Notes under the pieces: generated by a model | Told to the model about the DNA's origin: nothing | Databases searched by the model: none | What the model saw: the letters and a program-made list of their open reading frames with translations, nothing else | Position numbers and translations under genes: made by a program | NCBI GenBank assembly: GCA_025174535.1 | Contig: JALBUN010000001.1 | Coordinates: forward strand, 372,001-436,000 | Length of the DNA: 64,000 nt | Source of the DNA: Cantharellus purpuraceus | Taxonomy: Eukaryota > Basidiomycota > Agaricomycetes > Cantharellales > Hydnaceae | Reading direction: 5' to 3' | Shown: piece by piece, positions 11,488-23,100 of the stretch | Layout: each line of letters begins with the position of its first letter | Numbering within the stretch: the stretch's first letter is position 1

Positions 11488-12926
11488 TAGGGAGTCAGCT
11501 TTAGACTTGCTGAACACGTCGGCGAACTCATGATACTCCTTAGGAACCATAGATAGGTCCAGTGGAGTTGATCGGGCAGAACGAGCGGTGAGGAATATCA
11601 GATCGGAGAGGTGGACCTGGAATGTGAGAGAGCCATCCAGTTTGCTTAGTCTGGCGAAGACTATAGCGTCCACCATCGATATAAATGGCGGGGTAGACGG
11701 AGTATCTATCAGAGCAGAGTCAGCGGAGGTGGAAGATAGTTTCGCACCTAAAGTTGCTGGTGACATCGGAAATGACACAGCCTGTACTGGAGAACGGAAT
11801 GTGATATGGCCCAATGCCCAGTCAATCAACGGATTGTAGCGGGTGAGCCAGTTATGTCCAAGAACCACAGAACAGCTGGAGTCAAGTGGAGTAACATAGA
11901 ATGTAAGGCTCTGGATTTCTCCAACAGAAAAATGGATAGACAGATCTATAGCTCATGAAATAACAGGATTAGTAGTGCCATCAAATAATCGGAGTGATAT
12001 TGGAGTTATGGTGTATGTATGGAGTTTATGTAAATCGGAAAAAGAGGAATCGAGGAAACAATGAGTAGAACCGGAGTCAATTAATGCTTGAATAGCGGTA
12101 TTGGGAATGGAGTCGGAGTAGATGAGGAGGGTAAGGGAGTCGGAGTGGGAAAGAGTGGATGCGTTCAGGTGGACCTCGTTTGTCGTACAGGGAGTACCAA
12201 CACAGCCCTCAGCCCATATGGAGGCTATAGGACTGCTTACTATTTTTTTGGGTCCGTTGTGGCATTGGCGGCATGGCCCTTTGCCTTTGCTGCAGATGAG
12301 GTTGCCTTGTTGCAATCCTTGGCTTGGTGGCCAGGCTTTCCGCAGAACAGACAGAGGTTGTTGTCCATGCAGCGCTGGCATTCCTGCTGGGCAAGTTTTC
12401 TGTCCTTCCCCAGCTTGGTGGAGAGGTCCAGAGTACTCTTGCAAGCTCTGGAGTTATTGCTGGTGCTGGAATTGTTCTGACCGGAACCGGAAGTGGCAGC
12501 ATTACCAGTGTTTGACTTCTGGCCTGAGTTGGCGGTGGTCCTCTTATTGGACCCCTTGTTGGACTTTGGGCTGAATTTTCGTGGGAGACCTCTGATTGAT
12601 GTTCCCAATAACGGGCGTCAATGGATTGGGCGAGCTTGCGAAGGGTAACCAAAGTATCTGGCTTACTGATGCGTGATATCTCGTCCTTGATGGGGGATGG
12701 GAGTCCAATGTAAAATTGGTGTCGGAGTGCGGTGTCGCCCCATTGGACTTTTGGGGCTAGCTGCTGGAAACTCACAATGTATTTTGCAATTTTGTGATTT
12801 TCCTTCATCCAAAGTCGAGAGTTCATTCTCAGCGTCAGCCTTGGGGTTGTAAGGACCAAAATTGGTCCAAAGTTTGGAGATGAAGTCGGAGTAGTCTTCT
12901 GACCATATTGGGTCATTGGAGTCGTC

Positions 12927-14392
12927 TGTTTTGGAACCCGCAAAATTATGGTGTTAGGGCAAACTCTAAATCACCACAATTCCGTGAATGAACAGCTGAG
13001 AAGAATATCAAATCCTACTGCAGCACAACTCCAGAAACGATTTAACGTTTGTACTTTGGTTACAATCCGTTGTAATGGTCAATGCAGACAATATGCAGGA
13101 AGGTAATACGTTTCTTAGCAGTAGGGAATGAATAAGACTTCCAGAGTCTAGAGTTCACGGACGCTTAGGGGTCCAGATATTCCAAAAAGAGGGGAATGCA
13201 CTTAGAGGCTAGAGGAAGTAGGCGGATGAATCCGACCGTCCAACCAGTGACACTCTGAAGCGGGTAACAGCAATGTGTGAAGTAGTCTAGCAACTGCTTC
13301 ACACGAGTTCAAGATTCTAATGCTCTGCAAAGGCAGTACACACTAGTAACTTAAACAAGAGCACTAATGGCAGGACTATCGACAGACAATCTCACCCTGT
13401 AGATTCGTAGTCACGTGAGGTAGATACTACACTCACGCCAAAAGCAGGACAATCACTACTTTGAGTGCAATCAAATACAGTTACACAACTGTAAGCGACC
13501 CTTGAACTGGACAATCAACAGTTACTGAGATATAGAGGATGACACTGTATGTCACTCTAGTCACACTGATGTGCAAATGATGGGGTAGAAATGGTTATTT
13601 ATTTCAGAGGCAGAATGGGCTCCTTTTATATTGTATTTACAGGAGCTGACTTATACTACTGGAAACTTCTACCTATTAATAGATGGAAACTACTGGAAGC
13701 TAGTGGAATATGTGAGAAGGGGGTGGAAGTTTCCTAGCCAATGAGCTGCTTGATTTGCTCTGACTCATGGCATGAGTCATGGGTGGAGTCATAGTGTGAC
13801 TCAGAGCAGGAGTCATAGTATGAGTAATCACAGGAGTCATGGTATGAGTCATGGAAGGAGTCATAGCATGAGTCATGGCAGGAGTCATGGCAGGAGTCAT
13901 TGCATGAGTCACCATTACTCAAATAACTTGGTCAATACTTCGTTTCCCGGGCTGATTAGCACAGCTATGGGTAGGCACGGCTTCTATTGAACTCTCCACT
14001 GAAAATGGAGTTAGGAGATGCAGTGGTTGGGAAGATATTGAGCATTTACTGGCAGTGGTGACCAGATTGAGTCGGAGATTGAAATGAGTCATGTGATCGA
14101 AAATGAGTCAGTTGTCCGGGTGACTCCGGCTGACTTTGAGGCTGCTGACATCTGCGAATGTTTGTGGGTCCATGTGGGTCCCAAAACTTCGCCCAGCAGA
14201 ACAATAAGTTTGTAGACTCATTTCTGCATGGAAAATTCCCGAAAAAATATGAAAAAATAGAGAATATTTGAATGGCCCTGAATCAAGAGAAAGCAGCAGA
14301 TATATGCTGATATTTTGAGGCCATGAAGCGAAATTGTACAGTTTTGGGACTTTAAACAAGATCTTTTTTAAGGGAAAACCAGTTCCCATACA
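12927..14392 (-). mobile_element. Solo LTR of the TGTATGGG family in gag of element A
   Basis: 1466 bp with TG...CA ends, flanked by TCGTC (12922-12926 and 14393-14397). Joining the flanks restores Gag as in fragment C. It is an inverted, nearly identical copy of 18217-19683; the independent target duplications (TCGTC and AAGCT) show two separate insertions. In its own 5' to 3' direction (minus strand) it has a TGACTC repeat array, a TATA box and AATAAATAAC just beyond. Confidence 0.9.
13761..13911 (-). promoter_or_regulatory. TGACTC (Gcn4/AP-1 core) repeat array in the solo LTR
   Basis: Thirteen 12-bp units each carrying TGACTC or TGAGTC (one variant) lie upstream of the LTR TATA box on the minus strand. 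Several are complete TGA(C/G)TCA heptamers, the consensus bound by Gcn4/AP-1 bZIP factors. The matching array in the other copy is at 18698-18848. Confidence 0.6.
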
Positions 14393-14615
14393 TCGTCCAT
14401 GAGCGCTGGCTCGAAGTAGTCCAGTGCGGTGCCCTTGAGATAGGACATGGCGAAGGTGACCTTCGCTCGATCGGATGTGAACGTGTCGGGGTGGTTGCGG
14501 AAATTCAACCGGCATTGCACTAAGAACGGCTGGAGCTTTCAGAGCCATCAAAGGGGTCAGGTTCTCAGACCTTGGTCTGGGACTTAGGAGCTTGTGGGTT
14601 ATGGATGCTGCTGGC

Positions 14616-15379
14616 TGTTGTTCCAGCTGCCGGATGTCTAGCTGCCAGACTTCTGGGGAGAAAGAAGAGGAGAGGGGGATTAGAGGGGACAGGGGAGGAA
14701 CAGGAGCATATAGGAGGCTCAGGAGGTTTGGAGGGGCGAAGGGGGTAAAGGAGGATGGTTACAGGAATGGAATAGGGAACAGGAGAAGCCTGTGAGTTCC
14801 AGAACTTCCTGGACATTATTTTGCTTTTATTTTCATCATTTCATCATCATGGACACTTCCCCACATCATCATCTCATCATCCATCCCATCATTGACTCAG
14901 GACATTCATGAATGACTTCATTCATTCATAGGACTTAGTATCATATATAAATCACGTCTGTAATGCCCTTGAAAAGATAGAGTAATTATCTCTCACATAT
15001 TCTGCCTGTGTGTCTGAGTCTATTCGTATCTGGAATAACACCAGAACGAATGCGTATTTCTATTAGCTTTTGCATATTCTATTAGAATATTGCATATCCC
15101 ACTCGAATCTCGAATTATGAAGCCATACAATCACTGGCTACCTTTTTTATTAAGCATTTACTCTCCTTTGAGTCATCTGCTCCTGATCCCTGCTCAAATT
15201 GTCAATATCTAGACGAAGACTACACCAAATCTCATCAAACTTCGTACGAGGATACTCCCAAGATATATCTCCAATTCGACTGCGCATACATCGTGTTCTC
15301 ACCACTGTTCCACTTTCTATTCGACTTCTGCTCGTTACTACACCCCAGCAAGGCAATTATTCACATTATTTAAATAACA
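14616..15379 (+). mobile_element. Solo LTR (TGTTGTTCC family) in gag of element A
   Basis: Starts TGTTGTTCCAGC, ends TTTAAATAACA, flanked by CTGGC (14611-14615 and 15380-15384). Removing it rejoins the Gag N-terminal coding sequence apart from an extra 11 bp just to the right. A TATATAA box at about 14944 and CATCAT-rich sequence before it suggest plus orientation. At 764 bp it is a distinct family from the others here. Confidence 0.8.
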
Positions 15380-15598
15380 CTGGCAAGCTAGAGGCCGTCA
15401 GGGAGATGGCTTGCGCCAGATTTGGAGAGGGCGGGGTGTCGTCTTCTTCATTGATGGCCTCTATGTGGTCCATCGGTTCTTTGACGACCTCAGGGATGGT
15501 GTTGATGCTGGGAGCGGGCACCTTGACAGTTCATGCGCGTTTGGAATTGGCAGTGGATTGTGGCATTGGTAGGAGTGAGTATGGCAGTTCGAATATAC

Positions 15599-16091
15599 TG
15601 TTATGCACTAGGTCCGGTTGGGGGTCGGAGATTGGGTCAGAAGTTTCGTCGGAGTCGGAGCACGTCGTAGGGGTTGGAACGGACTTGGCTTCAGCTTATG
15701 TGCTGCGCCCTCACTAATACCAGTGTCCAAGATTTCAGAGACGGAGTTAGGATCGGACTTAGGAACTAGGCGTGATTCGATATTTGAACTGGGGAATGAA
15801 GTCCCCAGTCGGGCAACTTAAATACATATTTTGAAATCTAATAATAATTACTCTGGTGATGGGTCTCCGAGGCCAATGAGTATGTCTGAGTCCAATGGGG
15901 ACAGATGTCCAGGTTCCTATGGTGATGCTGATGCATCAATCGGAACCGGAGACAGATGAGTGGAATCGGCAGTGACAATCGGACAGGTAGATGGAGACGT
16001 GGCGGTTTCCAAATAGAGTATAGATTTCATATGCACGGGGATCTGAGTGGATCGGATGGGGATCTGGATGTTAATGAATATAGTCATAACA
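15599..16091 (-). mobile_element. 5' LTR of element A
   Basis: 493 bp, TG...CA, with AATGG immediately to the right (16092-16096). Compared with the 3' LTR it has two short deletions and many transitions. Immediately inside it (15598 downwards on the minus strand) is GTATATTCGAACTGCC, the proposed self-priming binding site. Confidence 0.85.
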
Positions 16092-16096
16092 AATGG

Positions 16097-16456
16097 AGAA
16101 AAACAGGTTGGAGTGAGATTTTTCAGAGGTCAGGTAGACTTGTAATTTTCTTTGTGAATTCATAATAAAATGATGATGTGAAATAATAGAATTAGAGTCA
16201 GTGATGGAACTTAAAGATTCATAAGAGGACCAGGTTTGTCTGGATAAGTGGAGTGAAAATCGGAGATGGATTTGGATGCATGATTGAGTTCAGACATGGA
16301 GATCCATGAGGACTCTTTGTCGGTGCCTTCATATCCAGTCCATTTGACTAGGTACTGGAGCTTGCACTTGTACCAATAATCAATCTTCGAGTCCAGGATC
16401 TTGGATACCTGATATTCATTATCTCCTTTGATGATGATCAGAGGAGATGGGGATTG
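16097..16456 (-). pseudogene. Chromodomain 3' end of pol, element E
   Basis: On the minus strand this corresponds to 7730-8090 of element A: the 3' end of pol with chromodomain residues (KWTGYEGTD-like, SSWISMSELNHAS-like) and the spacer before the antisense gene. It is separated from the rest of E by insertion of A on the left and is cut on the right by the LTR at 16457. The remainder of E pol is not in the window. Confidence 0.75.
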
Positions 16457-16954
16457 TGTTTTGGAACCTACAAAATTATGGTGTTAGGGCAAACTAAATC
16501 ACCACAATTCCATGAATGAACAGCTGAGAAGAATATTAAATCTTGCTGCAGCACAATTCCAGAGACGATTTAACATTTGTACTTTGGTTACAATCCCTTG
16601 TATTGGTCAATGCAGACTATATGCAGAAAAGTACTACATTTCTTAGCAGCAAGAAATGAATAAGACTTCCAGAGTCTAGAGTTCATGGATGCTTAGGGGT
16701 CCAGATATTCCAAAATGAGGGGAATGCACTTAGAGGCCAAAGGAAGTAGGTGGATGAATCCAACCGTCCAACCAATGACACTCTGAAGCAGGTAACAGCA
16801 ATGTGTGAAGTAGTCTAGCAACTGCTTCACACAAGTTCAAGCTTCTAATGCTCTGCAAAGGCAGTACACACTAGTTACTTAAACAAGAGCACTAATGGCA
16901 GGACTATTGACAGATAATCTCACCCTGTAGATTCATAGTCATGTGAGGCAGATA
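16457..16954 (-). mobile_element. Partial LTR of the TGTATGGG family, truncated by the A-type LTR
   Basis: Matches the first 498 bp (plus-strand view) of 12927-14392, from TGTTTTGGAACC to GTGAGGCAGATA. The A-type LTR at 16955 then begins. The remaining two-thirds of this LTR, which should follow a second AGATA, is absent from the window, pointing to a rearrangement. Confidence 0.8.
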
Positions 16955-17494
16955 TGTTATGACTATATTCATTAACGCCCAGATCCCCGTCCGATCCACT
17001 CAGATCCCCGTGCATATGAAATCTATACTCCTTTTGAAAACCATCACGTCTCCATTTATCTGTCCGATTGTCACCGCCAAATCTCACCCATCTGTGTCTG
17101 GTTCCGATTGATGCATCAGCATCACCATAGGAACCCGGACATCCATCCCTGTCGGACTCAGACATACTCATGTAAGGCTGTCGGCCTTGGAGACCCATCA
17201 CTGGAGTAATTATTATTAGATTTCAAAATATGTATTTAAGTTGCCCAACTGGGGACTTCATTCCCGTTTGAATATCGAATCGTGTCTAGTTCCTAAGTCC
17301 AATCCTAACTATCTAAGTCATACTCCATCTCTGAAATCTCAGACACCGGTATTAGTGAGGGTGCAGCACATAAGCTGAAGCCAAGTCTGTTCTGACCCCC
17401 ACGACGCACCCCAATTCCCTCTCCGACTCCAACCGTCACTCCAACCCAACCTCCGACCCAACCCCCGACCCCCAATCGGACCTAGTGCATAACA
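16955..17494 (+). mobile_element. 5' LTR of element B
   Basis: 540 bp from TGTTATGACTATATTC to TAGTGCATAACA. It contains a segment near its 3' end (GACGCACCCCAATTCCC, ACTCCAACCGTCACTCC) that is shared with the LTR of fragment C but missing from the LTR at the other end of B. Confidence 0.85.
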
Positions 17495-17508
17495 GTATAT
17501 TCAAACTG
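17495..17508 (+). promoter_or_regulatory. Candidate self-priming primer-binding site
   Basis: GTATATTCAAACTG follows the LTR directly; in element A the same place reads GTATATTCGAACTG. No TGG-initial tRNA primer site is present. From its third base the A sequence is the reverse complement, over 12 nt, of CAGTTCGAATAT in the LTR, which lies about 34 nt after a TATTTAA box, at the expected 5' end of the transcript. The 2-nt gap to the LTR end is usual for retroelement primer sites. Confidence 0.5.
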
Positions 17509-18216
17509 CCATACTCACTCCTACCAATGCCGATCCACCACCAATTCTGAACACACATGAACCGTCGAGGTGCCCGCTCCCAGCATCGACATCATCCCTG
17601 AGGTCGTCGAAGAACCAACAGACCACATAGAGGCTGTCAATGAAGAGGACGACACTCTGCCCTCCCCAAACCTGGCACAAGCCATCTCCCTGCTCGCCAG
17701 CAGCATCTGTACCCCACAAGCTCCTAAGTCCCAGACCAAAGTCTGGGAACCTGACCCATTCGATGGCTCTGATCTGCGCAAGCTCTAACCATTCTTGGTG
17801 CAACGCCAGTTGAGTTTCTGCGACCGCCCTGACGTGTTCACATCCGATCGAGCAAAGGTCACCTTCACCATGTCTTATCTCAAGGGCACCGCACTGGACT
17901 ACTTTGAGCCAGCACTCATGGACAACTCCAATGACCCAATATGGTCAGAAGACTACTCTGACTTCATCTCCAAACTTTGGACCAATTTTGGTCCTTACAA
18001 CCCCAAGGCTGACGCTGAGAATGAGCTCGATTGACTTTGGATGAAGGAAAATCACAAAATTGCAAAATACATTGTGAGTTTCCAGCAGCTAGCCCCAAAG
18101 GTCCAATGGGGCGACACCGCACTCTGATGCCAATTTTATGTTGGTCTCCCATCCCACATCAAGGGTGAGATATCATGTGTTGGTAAACCGGATACTTTGG
18201 TAAACCTTTGCAAGCT

Positions 18217-19683
18217 TGTATGGGAACTGGTTTTCCCTTAAAAAAGATCTTGTTTAAAGTCCCAAAACTGTACAATTTCGCTTCATGGCCTCAAAATATC
18301 AGCATATATCTGCTGCTTTCTCTTGATTCAGGGCCATTCAAATATTCTCTATTTTTTCATATTTTTTCGGGAATTTTCCATGCAGAAATGAGTCTACAAA
18401 CTTATTGTTCTGCTGGGCGAAGTTTTGGGACCCACATGGACCCACAAACATTCGCAGATGTCAGCAGCCTCAAAGTCAGCCGGAGTCACCCGGACAACTG
18501 ACTCATTTTCGATCACATGACTCATTTCAATCTCCGACTCAATCTGGTCACCACTGCCAGTAAATGCTCAATATCTTCCCAACCACTGCATCTCCTAACT
18601 CCATTTTCAGTGGAGAGTTCAATAGAAGCCGTGCCTACCCATAGCTGTGCTAATCAGCCCGGGAAACGAAGTATTGACCAAGTTATTTGAGTAATGGTGA
18701 CTCATGCAATGACTCCTGCCATGACTCCTGCCATGACTCATGCTATGACTCCTTCCATGACTCATACCATGACTCCTGTGATTACTCATACTATGACTCC
18801 TGCTCTGAGTCACACTATGACTCCACCCATGACTCATGCCATGAGTCAGAGCAAATCCAAGCAGCTCATTGGCTAGGAAACTTCCACCCCCTTCTCACAT
18901 ATTCCACTAGCTTCCAGTAGTTTCCATCTATTAATAGGTAGAAGTTTCCAGTAGTATTAGTCAGCTCCTGTAAATACAATATAAAAGGAGCCCATTCTGC
19001 CTCTGAAATAAATAACCATTTCTACCCCATCATTTGCACATCAGTGTGACTAGAGTGACATACAGTGTCATCCTCTATATCTCAGTAACTGTTGATTGTC
19101 CAGTTCAAGGGTCGCTTACAGTTGTGTAACTGTATTTGATTGCACTCGAAGTAGTGATTGTCCTGCTTTGGGCGTGAGTGTAGTATCTACCTCACGTGAC
19201 TACGAATCTACAGGGTGAGATTGTCTGTCGATAGTCCTGCCATTAGTGCTCTTGTTTAAGTTACTAGTGTGTACTGCCTTTGCAGAGCATTAGAATCTTG
19301 AACTCGTGTGAAGCAGTTGCTAGACTACTTCACACATTGCTGTTACCCGCTTCAGAGTGTCACTGGTTGGACGGTCGGATTCATCCGCCTACTTCCTCTA
19401 GCCTCTAAGTGCATTCCCCTCTTTTTGGAATATCTGGACCCCTAAGCGTCCGTGAACTCTAGACTCTGGAAGTCTTATTCATTCCCTACTGCTAAGAAAC
19501 GTATTACCTTCCTGCATATTGTCTGCATTGACCATTACAACGGATTGTAACCAAAGTACAAACGTTAAATCGTTTCTGGAGTTGTGCTGCAGTAGGATTT
19601 GATATTCTTCTCAGCTGTTCATTCACGGAATTGTGGTGATTTAGAGTTTGCCCTAACACCATAATTTTGCGGGTTCCATAACA
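18217..19683 (+). mobile_element. Solo LTR of the TGTATGGG family in gag of element B
   Basis: 1467 bp from TGTATGGGAACTGG to CGGGTTCCATAACA, flanked by AAGCT (18212-18216 and 19684-19688). Joining the flanks restores Gag as in fragment C. It is nearly identical to 12927-14392 in inverted orientation. Promoter order in this orientation: TGACTC array, TATAAAAG at 18980-18987, then AATAAATAAC. Confidence 0.9.
18698..18848 (+). promoter_or_regulatory. Thirteen-unit TGACTC (Gcn4/AP-1-like) array in the LTR promoter
   Basis: Thirteen head-to-tail 12-bp units (consensus TGACTCCTGCCA) start at 18698. Twelve begin TGACTC or TGAGTC, and six of those are full TGA(C/G)TCA heptamers, four flanked as ATGACTCAT-like. 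The array ends about 130 bp upstream of TATAAAAG. Two more TGACTCA sites lie upstream at about 18499 and 18520. TGACTCA is the established binding site of Gcn4/CPC1 and AP-1 bZIP proteins; use by the LTR is inferred. Confidence 0.6.
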
Positions 19684-20160
19684 AAGCTCGCCCAATCCAT
19701 TGATGCCCGTTATTGGGAACGTCAATCAGAGGTCTCCTGTGAAAATTCAGCTAACAACAAATCATCGGACAAGACCCCAAAGTTTAACAAGGGGTCCAAT
19801 AAGAAGACCACCACCAACTCAGGCCAGAAGTCAAACACTGGTAATGCTGCTGCTTCTGGTTCCAGTCAGAACAACTCCAGAACCGGCAATAACTCTGGAG
19901 CTCACAAGAGCACTCTGGACCTCTCCACCAAGCTGGGGAAGGATGGCAAACTTACCCAGCAGGAACACCAGCACTGCATGGACAACAACCTCTGTCTGTT
20001 CTGTGGAAAACCTGGCCACCAAGCCAAGATTGCAACAAGGCAACCTCGTCTGCAGCAAAGGCAAAGGGCCATGCTGCCAATGCCATGCCGGACAAGTCCG
20101 ATGCCAAAGCAACAGACCCAAAAAAATAGTAAGCAGTCCTCTAGCCTCCGTATGGGCTGA

Positions 20161-23100
20161 GGGCTGCATTGGTACTCCCCGTACGACAAATGAGGTCCGC
20201 CTGAACACATCCACTCCTTCTCACTCCGACTCCCTCACCCTCCTTGTCTACTCCAACTCCATTCCTGATACCGCTATTCAAGCATTAATTGACTCCGGTT
20301 CTACTCACTGTTTCCTTGATTCCTCTTTTTCTGATTTACATAAACTCCATACACACACCATAACTCCAATATTGCTCCAATTATTTGATGGCACTACTAA
20401 TGCTGTTATTTCACAAGCTATAGACCTGTCTATCCATTTTTCTGTTGGAGAAATCCAGAACCTTACATTCTATGTTACTCTGCTTGACTCCAGCTGTTCT
20501 GTGGTTCTTGGACATAATTGGCTCACCCGCTACAATCCGTTGATTGACTGGGCATTGGGCCATATCACATTCTGTTCTTCAGTGCAGGCTGTGTCATTCC
20601 TGACATCACCAGCAACTATAGGTGTGAAATTATCTTCCACCTCCCCTGACTCTGCTCTGATAGATCCTCCGTCTACCCCTCCATCTATATCAATGGTGGA
20701 TGCTATGGTCTTCACCAGACTAAGCAAACTGGATGGCTCACATATGTTCGAGGTTCACCTCTCTGACCCAATGTTCCTTGCCACCTGTTCTGCCCAATCA
20801 ACTCCACTGGACCTATCTATGGTTCCTAAGGAGTATCATGAGTTCGCCAACATGTTCAGCAAGTCTAAAGCTGACTCCCTAGCAGAACACCAACCATACG
20901 ATCTCAAGATTGAGTAGGATCACAACTCCACCCCTCCGCTTGGCCCTATCTACTCGCTATCCCAAAAGAGCTACTGGCTCTCCAAACATTCATAGATGAG
21001 AACTTGGCCACAGGCTTCATCCGCCCATCCTTATCCCCCCATGGAGCTCCAGTCCTATTTGTCCACAAAAAGGATGGATCACTCCATCTATGTGTTGACT
21101 TCTGTAGACTTAACAAGATCACCAAGAAAGACCGATACCCAATACCCTACACCGCAGACCTACTTGAGAGCCCGCAAAGGCTAAGATCTATTCCAAAATA
21201 GATCTCCGACATGCCTACCATCTAGTCCGCATCTGAGAAGGCAATGAGTGGAAGACAACTTTCTGGATCTTTTGAATGGTGTGTCATGCCCTTCAGACTA
21301 ACCAATGCTCTGGCTGCCTTCCAGAGGTTCATGAATGATACCTTCGCTGACCTCCTCGATGTGACCATCCTCGTTTACTTAGATGACATTTTGGTATATT
21401 CGGATAACAAAGAAGAGCATCGGACACATGTCTGAGATGTACTCCAACGTCTCCAAAAACATGGCCTCTTTGCCCACGCCGACAAATGTGAATTCCACTC
21501 CAACTCAGTCAAGTATCTAGGCTATATCCTCTCCCTGGCAGGACTGACAATGTCCAATGACAAAATCAAAGCCATACAGGAATGGCCGGAACCCTGGAAA
21601 GTCAAAGATGTACAGTCCTTCCTGGGGTTCGCCAACTTCTACCGCTGCTTCATTTACAGCTACTCCGATATCACTGTTCTGCTCACCTGACTTACTAGGA
21701 AGGGTACCCAATGGAATTTCACTGATGAATGTAGACAGAGCTTTGAGACCTTGAAAAAGGCCTTTACTTCTGCTCTGATACTGACTCATTGGGTTCCAGA
21801 CGTTCCTATCCTATTAGACCAATGCCTCCGACTATGCACTTGCTGTGATCCTGTCCATCATCTCTCCGGATGACAGACATGTCCATCTGATCGCTTTTCA
21901 CTCACATACATTTATGCCCCCTGAACTGAACTATGATGTTCATGACAAAGAGCTCCTTGCCATATATGAAGCCTTCTGGATATGGAGACACTACCTTGAA
22001 GGCCCCTCCGATCTGGTGGACATCATAACGGACCACAAGAACTTGGAATACTTCTCCACAACGAAACTACTCACCCGGAGACAAGTCCGATGGTCTGAAT
22101 ACCTGTCTCAGTTCAACCTTGTTATCCGTTTCCATCCTGGTCAACTTGGAGCAAAGCCTGACGCATTAACTAGATACTGGGATGTCTACCCTAAAGAGGG
22201 GAGTAGCGACTATGCCACTGTAAACCCACACAACTTTCATCCTGTGTTCACTAACAAGCAGCTGGCATCGTCCCTACAAGCATCCACCCTCATGACTCCC
22301 ACCCTCCGAGCTGTCACCATTATGGACATCGACCAACTCCGCTCCAACATCCACTCATCACTCTGATCCGATCCTGCTGCAGTTAAACACTTGAATGACC
22401 CTTCTGATCCAAAGTGGTCACTTGACCCCAAAGGACACCTCTGACACAACAACCGGATATACATCCCCGACACCAATGGTCTCCAACTCTGAGTTTTGCA
22501 GTATTACCATGATCACCTGATCTCCAGCCATTTTGGGCAAAATCGCACACAAGGGTTAATCTGACAAGACTATGTATGGCCAAAAATGTGAGAATACATT
22601 CAACACTACTGTAACTCTTGTACCACATGTATGCACTCAAAATCGCAAAGGCACAAACCCTACAGAACACTTAAGCAACTTCCAGTCCCAGAGCAACCAT
22701 GGAACTCCATCTCCATGGATTTCATAGAGAAGCTCCCCCCATCGCTCAGATATGACACCATACTTGTGATTGTTGACAGGTTCACTAAACAGTCACTATT
22801 CATTCCGACGCATGACACCATCACCTCTGCCTCACTAGCTAAGTTGTTCATTCTCCACATATTCTCTAAACACGGAGTCCCATTGCATGTCACGTCTGAT
22901 TGAGGCTCAGAGTTTGTGTCCTCCTTCTTCTGCACATTAGGGAAGGCTCTTGACATGAAGCTTCATTTCACCTCCAGATACCACCCTGAAGGAGACAGAC
23001 AAACGGAATGAATGAATCAGCCCCTGGAACAATATCTCCAAGTCTATTGTAACTATCAACAAGACAACTGGGCTGATTTACTTCTGATTGCAGAGTTTGC

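Larger units (their letters stand above)
7835..12180 (-). pseudogene. Protease-RT-RNaseH-integrase-chromodomain region of element A
   Basis: On the minus strand, the aspartic protease motif ALIDSGSTHCF lies near 12080. The reverse transcriptase ([49 protein letters not shown]) lies at about 10630-9900, RNase H with TDHKNLEYF near 9590, the integrase zinc finger HYCNSCTTC and core MDFIEKLP near 8900-9020, and a chromodomain (CKLQYLVKWTGYE) at about 8060-7900. The RT active site reads YLDN instead of YLDD, which should abolish polymerase activity. Stops and frameshifts occur throughout, and a 729-bp solo LTR splits the protease-RT junction. The copy is therefore inactive but was once a complete chromovirus pol. 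Confidence 0.85.
12180..15598 (-). pseudogene. Gag region of element A, split by two solo LTRs
   Basis: The minus strand reads from the 5' LTR through the N-terminal Gag, the conserved retrotransposon-gag core (YLKGTALDYFEP, DDFISKLWTNFGPYN-like) and a CCHC zinc knuckle CLFCGKPGHQAKDC at about 12375-12330. The core is cut at 12927-14392 and the N-terminal part at 14616-15379 by solo LTRs; both can be removed cleanly using the uninterrupted Gag of fragment C as guide. Further stops are present. The Gag frame begins virtually at the LTR boundary, leaving almost no leader. Confidence 0.8.
5162..16091 (-). mobile_element. Full-length Ty3/gypsy chromodomain element A, inserted in element E
   Basis: Both LTRs are present and the element is flanked by a perfect AATGG duplication (5157-5161 and 16092-16096). 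Outside it, the accessory gene of E on the left continues into the chromodomain 3' end of E on the right, which proves insertion into E. The order on the minus strand is 5' LTR, gag with CCHC zinc knuckle, aspartic protease, reverse transcriptase, RNase H, integrase, chromodomain, then an antisense gene and the 3' LTR. Three solo LTRs (10759-11487, 12927-14392, 14616-15379) are nested in it; without them and their target copies the element would be about 7.96 kb. The domain order and C-terminal chromodomain place it with the chromoviruses. Confidence 0.9.
17495..20160 (+). pseudogene. Gag region of element B, split by a solo LTR
   Basis: Encodes the same Gag as copies A and C (PEVVEEPTDHIEAVNEEDD, YLKGTALDYFEPALMD, FISKLWTNFGPYNPKADAE). 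It is interrupted at 18217-19683 and carries stops at 17786 (CAA to TAA) and at 18032 and 18125 (Arg CGA to TGA when compared with A or C). The zinc knuckle CLFCGKPGHQAK at about 19991-20026 is broken by loss of one G before the last cysteine. The copy is inactive. Confidence 0.8.

Noticed and set aside
11207..11531. STPPP- and GVDGG-repeat frames as a proline-rich protein
   Set aside because: By-product of the 15-bp minisatellite in the solo LTR at 10759-11487.
12927..19683. Inverted repeats 12927-14392 and 18217-19683 as ends of one large element
   Set aside because: Each has its own perfect target duplication (TCGTC and AAGCT) and splits a different gag copy, so they are two separate solo LTRs.
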